A DNA stretch of 18,496 bases from assembly GCA_037446115.1 (NCBI GenBank), contig JBBIJF010000049.1, positions 1 through 18,496 on the forward strand. The letters run 5' to 3'. The position numbers were made by a program, and so were the translations under genes. Position 1 is the first letter of the stretch, and each line of letters begins with the position of its first letter. The notes under the pieces are model-generated. The model saw only the letters and a program-made list of their open reading frames with translations, ran no database searches and had not been told where the DNA came from. Of the stretch, positions 13,863-18,496 are shown piece by piece. Origin of the DNA: JANWXD01 sp037446115 (GTDB lineage: Bacteria; Acidobacteriota; Terriglobia; Bryobacterales; Bryobacteraceae).

Positions 13863-14768
13863 TCAGCTCTGCGACCCGCCTTCCGCCTCCGTGCCCGGCT
13901 CCGGCGAGGCGTGTTCAGCCGCCTCGGGCGCCTGCTGCTTCAACTCATCCTTCCAGGCCGGCTGGGGCGGGCTCAGAGGCGGCGCCACTGCCCCTGCCGG
14001 ACGCGCCGGCTGCGACAGCTCCGCCGGCGGCGGCTGGATCGGAGGTCCTCCGGACTCGGCCGCCGGCGCCCGCCGCTCCCTGCGCTCCCGCGGCGGCTGG
14101 CGGCGCGGCTCCGGCTCGCCGAACAGCGAAGGACGCATCTGAGACTCCAGAACCTCGCCCTTGTAAATCCAACACTTCACGCCGATCACGCCGTAGGTCG
14201 TGAACGCTTCCGCAAAGCCGTACTCGATGTCGGCACGGAGCGTGTGCAGCGGCAAGCGTCCCTGCAAATACCACTCGCTGCGTGCGATCTCGGCGCCGTT
14301 CAGCCGCCCGGAAACGCGCACTTTGATTCCCTTGCAGCCGAACCGCAAGGCCGAATCCACGGCTTTCCGCATGGCGCGCCGGAACGCCACACGCTTTTCC
14401 AGCTGCAGGGCGATGGACTCGGCCACCAGCTGCGGGTCCAGCTCCGGACGATGCACTTCCTGAATATCAATGAACACTTCCCGGCCCGTCTTCCGGGCCA
14501 GCTCCTGCTTGAGCTTTTCGATTTCCGCCCCCTTGCGTCCGATGATGATCCCCGGACGGGAAGTCCGGATGGTGATGCGCAGTTTGTTGCCGGGCCGGTC
14601 CACTTCGATGGCGCTGACGCCCGCCGCCTTCAGCCGCTCCCGCAGCGTGTCCTTCAGCTCCAGATCCTCCCGCAGGAGCCGGGCGTAGTCGTGCTTGGCA
14701 AACCAGCGCGAGCGCCAGGTCTTGGTGTATCCGAGCCGGAACCCGTAAGGATGAACCTTTTGTCCCAT
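13863..14768 (-). CDS. rpsC: 30S ribosomal protein S3 with long C-terminal extension
   Basis: A 301-aa protein at the mRNA entry pore. It starts MGQKVHPYGFRLGYTKTWRS; the KH domain has GIIIGRKG at 73-80, and the C domain includes RVSGRLNGAEIARSEWYLQG and GVKCWIYKGEV at about 196-206. Ordinary S3 ends soon after this point (233 aa in E. coli). Here a tail from about residue 213 to 301 is rich in Pro, Ala, Glu and Arg and looks disordered. The longer frame begins with TTG two codons upstream; the ATG at 14768, with AGGGGG 6 nt before it, is the family start. Confidence 0.97.
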   Translation of the reverse strand: MGQKVHPYGFRLGYTKTWRSRWFAKHDYARLLREDLELKDTLRERLKAAGVSAIEVDRPGNKLRITIRTSRPGIIIGRKGAEIEKLKQELARKTGREVFIDIQEVHRPELDPQLVAESIALQLEKRVAFRRAMRKAVDSALRFGCKGIKVRVSGRLNGAEIARSEWYLQGRLPLHTLRADIEYGFAEAFTTYGVIGVKCWIYKGEVLESQMRPSLFGEPEPRRQPPRERRERRAPAAESGGPPIQPPPAELSQPARPAGAVAPPLSPPQPAWKDELKQQAPEAAEHASPEPGTEAEGGSQS

Positions 14769-14787
14769 CGTCAACCCCCTGGCCGTC

Positions 14788-15123
14788 TCATTCGTCCGAC
14801 ACCGTCACCGCGATGTGGGCCATGCGCCGCTGGTAGCGGTGAGCCCGCCCCATCGGCGCCGGACGGATGCGTTTCATGCGCGGTCCCTCGTTCACGTAGG
14901 CCTCCCGCACCACCAGCTGGTCCACGTCCACATCCGCCGACTGATGCTGCGCGTTCGCAATCGCCGAGCGCAGCACTTTCTCCACCAGCGGGGCCACGCG
15001 CTTGTTGGTCGTGCGCAGCACCGTCAGCGCTTCGCCCGCCTTGCGGCCGCGGATCAGATCCACGACCAGGCGGGCCTTGCGGGGGGAAACTCGAATGTAT
15101 CTTGCTTCCGCTCTGGCTTGCAT
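14788..15123 (-). CDS. rplV: 50S ribosomal protein L22
   Basis: A 111-aa protein whose extended hairpin lines the exit tunnel. It begins MQARAEARYIRVSPRKARLV, and the hairpin region is RMKRIRPAPMGRAHRYQRRM, the place where macrolide-resistance changes occur elsewhere. Start choice: ATG 15135 would overlap the rpsS stop as ATGA but has no Shine-Dalgarno, while ATG 15123 has GAGGG 5 nt before it and matches the family N-terminus. Confidence 0.96.
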   Translation of the reverse strand: MQARAEARYIRVSPRKARLVVDLIRGRKAGEALTVLRTTNKRVAPLVEKVLRSAIANAQHQSADVDVDQLVVREAYVNEGPRMKRIRPAPMGRAHRYQRRMAHIAVTVSDE

Positions 15124-15131
15124 GGCGTCCC

Positions 15132-15422
15132 TCATGCCGGCTTGGACGACTTTTCGGTCGCGGACTTCACCGGGTGGCCCTTGAACGTCCGCGTGGGAGC
15201 GAATTCGCCCAGCTTGTGCCCCACCATGTTCTCGGTGATATACACCGGAATGAACTTCTTGCCGTTGTGGACGGCAATGGTATGCCCCACAAACTCCGGC
15301 AAAATCGTCGAGCGCCGGGACCACGTCCGGATGACCTTCTTTTCGTTGCGCGCGTTCAACTCTGCCACCTTCCGGACCAGGTGGTCGTCGGCGAACGGTC
15401 CTTTTTTCAGCGATCGGCCCAT
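15132..15422 (-). CDS. rpsS: 30S ribosomal protein S19
   Basis: A 96-aa 30S head protein that pairs with S13 and contacts the A-site tRNA. It starts MGRSLKKGPFADDHLVRKV, contains TWSRRSTILPEFVGHTIAVH and NGKKFIPVYITENMVGHKLG, and ends in a basic tail. The open frame reaches 50 codons further into rplB, but the family start fixes 15422. It lies 22 nt after the rplB stop. Confidence 0.97.
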   Translation of the reverse strand: MGRSLKKGPFADDHLVRKVAELNARNEKKVIRTWSRRSTILPEFVGHTIAVHNGKKFIPVYITENMVGHKLGEFAPTRTFKGHPVKSATEKSSKPA

Positions 15423-15444
15423 CGTTTCCCGCCGTCCTTCCTCT

Positions 15445-16275
15445 CTATCTCTTCTTGGTCCGGTGCGCCACGATCCATTTCTCCGTGCGCTTGTTGCGCC
15501 GCGTCTTGTAGCCGCGCGTCGGCTGGCCCCACGGGGTGACCGGATGCCGCCCGCCCGACGTCTTTCCCTCACCTCCGCCGTGCGGGTGATCCACCGGATT
15601 CATGGAAACTCCACGGTTGTGGGGCCGGCGCCCCAGCCAGCGGCTGCGGCCCGCTTTGCCGAGCGAGACATTCTCATGGTCCAGATTGCCGACCTGGCCC
15701 ACCGTCGCCATGCACCGCACGGAAACCTTCCGGATCTCCCCGGAAGGCAGCTTCAGCAGCGCGTACTCGCCCTCTTTGGAAACCACCTGCGCTTGGGCCC
15801 CCGCCGCCCGGGCCATCTGACCGCCCTTGCCAGGCCGGAGCTCGATGTTATGCACCACCGTCCCGGCGGGAATGTTCGCCAGCGGCAGCGCGTTGCCGGG
15901 CAAAATATCGGCATCCGGCCCGGACAGGACCGTCTGCCCCACGCTCAGGCCGACCGGAGCCAGGATGTAACGCTTCTCGCCGTCGGCGTAATGCAGCAGG
16001 GCGATCCGCGCCGACCGGTTCGGGTCATACTCAATGGCGGCCACCCGCGCCGGAACCCCGATTTTGTCCCGCTTGAAGTCAATGATGCGGTAACGGCGCT
16101 TGTGTCCGCCGCCCCGGAACCAGATGGTGATCTCGCCGCGGTTGTTCCGCCCCCCCGACTTCTTCTTGCCTTCAACCAGCGATTTCTCCGGCCGCTCCTT
16201 GGTGATGTCTTCCCGCGACAGCACGGTTTGAAAGCGCCGCGTGGAGGTCGTGGGGCGGTAGCTTTTGATCGGCAT
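15445..16275 (-). CDS. rplB: 50S ribosomal protein L2
   Basis: A 276-aa protein essential for subunit association and peptidyl-transferase function. It begins MPIKSYRPTTSTRRFQTVLS and has GGGHKRRYRIIDFKRDKIGV and the C-terminal NPVDHPHGGGEGKTSGGRHP, with H230 matching the functionally important histidine 229 of E. coli. The length is normal. The frame opens 5 codons earlier, but the family start with GGAG 9 nt upstream supports 16275, one nucleotide after the rplW stop. Confidence 0.98.
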   Translation of the reverse strand: MPIKSYRPTTSTRRFQTVLSREDITKERPEKSLVEGKKKSGGRNNRGEITIWFRGGGHKRRYRIIDFKRDKIGVPARVAAIEYDPNRSARIALLHYADGEKRYILAPVGLSVGQTVLSGPDADILPGNALPLANIPAGTVVHNIELRPGKGGQMARAAGAQAQVVSKEGEYALLKLPSGEIRKVSVRCMATVGQVGNLDHENVSLGKAGRSRWLGRRPHNRGVSMNPVDHPHGGGEGKTSGGRHPVTPWGQPTRGYKTRRNKRTEKWIVAHRTKKR

Positions 16276-16276
16276 C

Positions 16277-16564
16277 TCAAATCTCCGCAAACTCCGGCAC
16301 CTTCTCGCCGGCCTTCAGTCTCACGTAAGCTTTCTTCCAGTCCGGACGGTACCCCGCAAAGCGGCCGCGGCGGCGCAGCTTGCCGCGCTGGTTGAGCGTC
16401 CGCACCTCCTCGACTTTGACCTTGAACAGCTTCTCCACCGCCTGCTTGATCTCGGTCTTGTTGGCGTCGCGCGCCACCTCGAAACACAACGTCCGTGCCG
16501 TTTCCTTCTTGGCCACAGCCTTCTCGGTGACGATCGGCCTGCGGATGACTTCGTAAAGATTCAT
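16277..16564 (-). CDS. rplW: 50S ribosomal protein L23
   Basis: A 95-aa protein at the tunnel exit, the main docking point for trigger factor and SRP. It begins MNLYEVIRRPIVTEKAVAKK, continues CFEVARDANKTEIKQAVEKL and FKVKVEEVRTLNQRGK, and ends DWKKAYVRLKAGEKVPEF. The frame is open far upstream through rplD, but the ATG overlaps the rplD stop by 4 nt and gives the family N-terminus. Confidence 0.97.
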   Translation of the reverse strand: MNLYEVIRRPIVTEKAVAKKETARTLCFEVARDANKTEIKQAVEKLFKVKVEEVRTLNQRGKLRRRGRFAGYRPDWKKAYVRLKAGEKVPEFAEI

Positions 16565-17187
16565 GGCGCCAGCGCCTCCGAAAGCTTCCGGGCCGCGGCC
16601 TCGGAAATCAGCACCTGCTGATGGCCGAGCAAAAGATAGGGATGCACTTCCCGGGAAGCCACCAGCGTCACGCCCGGCAGGTTGCGCGAGCCCAGCATCA
16701 GGTTTCGATTGTCCTCGCTGTCCACCAGCAGCACGGTGCGCCGCGCTTCGAGCCGTTCCAGCACCGCCCGTACGGTCCGGGTCTTGTGGTCCGGCAGCGA
16801 GAACTCCTTGATCACCTTCATCTCGCCGTCGCGCAGCTTGGCCGACAGGGCCGCCCGCAGTGCGCCGAGCTGCATCTTGCGCGGCAGCCGGTAGCTGTAG
16901 TCGCGCGGCACCGGGCCGTGCACCGTCCCGCCGTGCCGCCACAGGGGCGAACGGATCGAGCCCATGCGCGCCCGCCCCGTTCCTTTCTGCCGCCACAGCT
17001 TCCGGCCCGAGCCGGAAACCTCGCCCCGCACCTTGGTCTTGGCCGTGCCCCGCCGCAGGCACGCCAGGTAATGCCGGACCGACTCGTACAGCAGAGCCTC
17101 GTTCACCGGCGCTGCAAACACCGCGTCGGAGAGCTCCACTTCGCCCACCTTGCGGTTGTCGAGGTCAAAGACGTCCACCCGCGGCAT
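16561..17187 (-). CDS. rplD: 50S ribosomal protein L4
   Basis: A 208-aa protein with a long loop lining the exit tunnel and, in E. coli, a repressor of its own S10 operon. It starts MPRVDVFDLDNRKVGEVELS; the tunnel loop reads KLWRQKGTGRARMGSIRSPL, followed by GGTVHGPVPRDYSYRLPRKM. Two adjacent ATGs are possible: 17190 (5 nt from AGGAG at 17196-17200) and 17187 (8 nt). I chose the second because MPRVDVF resembles other L4 starts; the difference is one residue. Confidence 0.96.
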   Translation of the reverse strand: MPRVDVFDLDNRKVGEVELSDAVFAAPVNEALLYESVRHYLACLRRGTAKTKVRGEVSGSGRKLWRQKGTGRARMGSIRSPLWRHGGTVHGPVPRDYSYRLPRKMQLGALRAALSAKLRDGEMKVIKEFSLPDHKTRTVRAVLERLEARRTVLLVDSEDNRNLMLGSRNLPGVTLVASREVHPYLLLGHQQVLISEAAARKLSEALAP

Positions 17188-17191
17188 CATT

Positions 17192-17824
17192 TCATCTCCT
17201 CGCACGCCGCACGATGACATAGCCGCCGTTCGGGCCGGGCACCGCCCCTTTCACCACCAGGACGTTCTCTTCCGGATCCACCTCGATCACTTCCAGATTG
17301 CGCACCGTGACGCGCTGCACGCCCATGTGGCCGGCCATGCGCAAGCCCGGGAACACCCGCGAGGGAAAGCTGGAGGCGCCGATCGAACCCGGCGCCCGGT
17401 GGAACATGGAGCCGTGCGTGGCATCGCCGCCCCGGAAGTGGTGGCGCTTCACGAATCCCGCAAAGCCGCGCCCCTTGCTGATCCCCGTCACATCCACGCG
17501 GTCGTTCGGCTTGAACTGATCCACCAGCACCCGGTCGCCCGTCTTCAGATCGGCGTCCCCCGGCCGGAGGCGCAGTTCTCGCAAAAACCGCACTCCTTCC
17601 ACGCCCGCCTTCTTCAGGTGGCCGGCCATCGGCTTGTTGATCCGCCTGGGCTTGACGTACTCCATCAGACCCAGCTGCACGGCATCGTAGCCGTCCGTGG
17701 CGGGCGTCTTGCGCTGCACGACCACGCACGGACCCGCCTTGAGCAGCGTCACCGGCACGACCTGCCCGTCCGGCCGGAACACCTGCGTCATCCCGATTTT
17801 TTTGCCAAGGATTCCTGGGCTCAT
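17192..17824 (-). CDS. rplC: 50S ribosomal protein L3
   Basis: A 210-aa early-assembly protein whose finger reaches the peptidyl-transferase centre. It opens GILGKKIGMTQVFRPDGQVV and has the central GISKGRGFAGFVKRHHFRGG, THGSMFHRAPGSIGASSFPS and FPGLRMAGHMG. The glutamine that PrmB methylates in E. coli (GSIGQ) is alanine here, as in many non-proteobacteria. GAGGTG lies just before the ATG. The stop is 1-4 nt from the rplD start. Confidence 0.98.
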   Translation of the reverse strand: MSPGILGKKIGMTQVFRPDGQVVPVTLLKAGPCVVVQRKTPATDGYDAVQLGLMEYVKPRRINKPMAGHLKKAGVEGVRFLRELRLRPGDADLKTGDRVLVDQFKPNDRVDVTGISKGRGFAGFVKRHHFRGGDATHGSMFHRAPGSIGASSFPSRVFPGLRMAGHMGVQRVTVRNLEVIEVDPEENVLVVKGAVPGPNGGYVIVRRARR

Positions 17825-17846
17825 AGCACCTCAGCACCCTTGCGGT

Positions 17847-17884
17847 CCCGGCCCGCGGCCTTCGTCACCGCGCCGGCCGGGCGC
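17847..17884 (-). repeat. GC-rich inverted repeats in the rpsJ-rplC gap
   Basis: The 66-nt gap holds two mutually exclusive stems: CCCGGCC/GGCCGGG (17847-17853 with 17875-17881, 21-nt loop) and GCGCC/GGCGC (17870-17874 with 17880-17884, 5-nt loop). There is no T tract. It could be a transcript hairpin affecting rplC translation, or simply high-GC sequence. Confidence 0.3.
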
Positions 17885-17890
17885 CGCCGC

Positions 17891-18223
17891 CTACTTCTTC
17901 CCGAACGCTTTGATCTCCACATCCACGCCCGCCGGCAGGTCCAGCCTCATCAAGGCGTCTACGGTCTCCTGCGTCGGCTCCAGAATGTCCAGCAACCGCT
18001 TGTGCGTGCGAATTTCAAACTGCTCCCGGGACTTTTTGTCTACATGCGGCGAGCGCAGCACCGTGTAGCGATTCTTGACGGTCGGCAGCGGGATCGGTCC
18101 CGCCACTTGCGCGCCGGTCTCCCCGGCCGTCCGCACGATCGCCTTCGTCGATTCGTCCAGAATCCGGTGATCGTATGCCTTCAACCGGATCCGAATACGG
18201 TCTCTCAAGCGCTCCTTCAACAT
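17891..18223 (-). CDS. rpsJ: 30S ribosomal protein S10 (also NusE)
   Basis: A 110-aa 30S head protein that also serves as NusE, linking ribosomes and antitermination complexes to NusG and NusB. It reads RIRIRLKAYDHRILDESTKA early, then GPIPLPTVKNRYTVLRSPHV with the conserved loop, and SREQFEIRTHKRLLDI. It is about 7 residues longer than E. coli S10, from a basic N-terminal MLKERLRD. GGCGGAGA precedes the ATG. It sits 64 nt after tuf with no clear promoter between, so co-transcription with tuf is likely. Confidence 0.97.
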   Translation of the reverse strand: MLKERLRDRIRIRLKAYDHRILDESTKAIVRTAGETGAQVAGPIPLPTVKNRYTVLRSPHVDKKSREQFEIRTHKRLLDILEPTQETVDALMRLDLPAGVDVEIKAFGKK

Positions 18224-18287
18224 GTCTCCGCCTGTAGCTCCCGGCTCGCCGACGGCGGCTCCGGATGCGCGCCGCGCGCCGCGTGCC

Positions 18288-18496
18288 CTACTCCAGAATC
18301 TCGGTCACCGTGCCGGCGCCCACCGTGCGGCCGCCTTCCCGGATGGCAAACCGCAGCCCCTTCTCCATCGCCACCGGGCTGATCAGCTCCACCGTCAGGT
18401 TCACGTTGTCTCCCGGCATCACCATCTCGGTGCCCTCCGGCAGCTTCACCGTCCCGGTGACGTCCGTCGTCCGAAAGTAAAACTGCGGCCGGTAGC
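18288..18496 (-). CDS. tuf: Elongation factor Tu, C-terminal part only (runs off the window)
   Basis: The last 68 residues of EF-Tu, which delivers aminoacyl-tRNA to the ribosome as a GTP complex. I translated it directly: it starts within YRPQFYFRTTDVTGTVKLPE and contains MVMPGDNVNLTVELISPVAM and GLRFAIREGGRTVGAGTVTE before the TAG stop, all domain 3. The GTPase domain and start lie beyond the right edge. The placement before rpsJ is the usual str-to-S10 junction. Confidence 0.97.
   Translation of the reverse strand, partial: YRPQFYFRTTDVTGTVKLPEGTEMVMPGDNVNLTVELISPVAMEKGLRFAIREGGRTVGAGTVTEILE

Noticed and set aside
14769..14774. TTG start two codons upstream for rpsC
   Set aside because: S3 proteins start at MGQK; the ATG at 14768 has AGGGGG at a good distance.
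13383..15539. Plus-strand open frame of 718 codons opposite rpmC to rpsS
   Set aside because: Antisense shadow of well-identified ribosomal genes, with low-complexity Pro/Arg/Ser-rich translation and no recognisable domain.
18224..18287. Possible promoter or S10 leader between tuf and rpsJ
   Set aside because: The 64-nt gap is very GC-rich, with no -10 or -35 resemblance and no convincing hairpin beyond GC repeats, so co-transcription with tuf is simpler.
1..18496. Mobile elements, CRISPR arrays, tRNA or rRNA genes, or a hidden novel system
   Set aside because: Almost every base is accounted for by conserved housekeeping genes. I saw no direct-repeat arrays, transposase motifs, tRNA-like folds or rRNA sequence in the short gaps.

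Overview
The window is a GC-rich bacterial chromosomal segment filled almost entirely by the fused S10 / spc / alpha ribosomal-protein super-operon, read on the minus strand from the right edge to about position 2410. In transcription order it is: tuf (3' end only), rpsJ, rplC, rplD, rplW, rplB, rpsS, rplV, rpsC, rplP, rpmC, rpsQ, rplN, rplX, rplE, rpsN, rpsH, rplF, rplR, rpsE, rpmD, rplO, secY, adk, map, infA, rpmJ, rpsM, rpsK, rpsD, rpoA, rplQ. All 32 are intact except tuf, which runs off the window. Gene order is canonical, with adk-map-infA-rpmJ between secY and rpsM. Gaps are very short and many neighbours share a 4-nt ATGA stop/start. The genes supply ribosomal proteins, an initiation factor, the Sec channel, N-terminal Met removal, adenylate kinase and RNA polymerase alpha.

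The super-operon ends just after rplQ in a clear intrinsic terminator (2343-2383). Directly behind it sits a near-consensus sigma-70 promoter (TTGACA-17 bp-TATGAT) that drives a small heat-shock protein gene (Hsp20). Convergent to hsp20 is a plus-strand gene for a secreted PEP-CTERM protein. Divergent from that, at the left edge, is a minus-strand gene for an HtpX membrane metalloprotease. The hsp20/PEP-CTERM convergent gap holds a 10-bp inverted repeat. The 224-bp htpX/PEP-CTERM divergent gap holds two small inverted repeats and only weak promoter candidates.

The organism looks like a Gram-negative bacterium with an exosortase/PEP-CTERM system. High GC, the RpoA N-terminus (FQKPKRL), the cysteine-containing zinc forms of S4, S14, L36 and L24, and the PEP-CTERM gene type suggest Acidobacteriota (Bryobacterales/Solibacterales-like). 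That placement is inference and was not tested by any search.

I see no phage, IS element, CRISPR array, tRNA or rRNA, and no clearly new system. The points most worth a second look are a divergent IF1, an unusually long Pro/Ala/Glu-rich C-terminal tail on S3 (with smaller tails on RpoA, S17 and L17), a TTG start on rpsD, the terminator-promoter junction before hsp20, and the uncharacterised PEP-CTERM protein.
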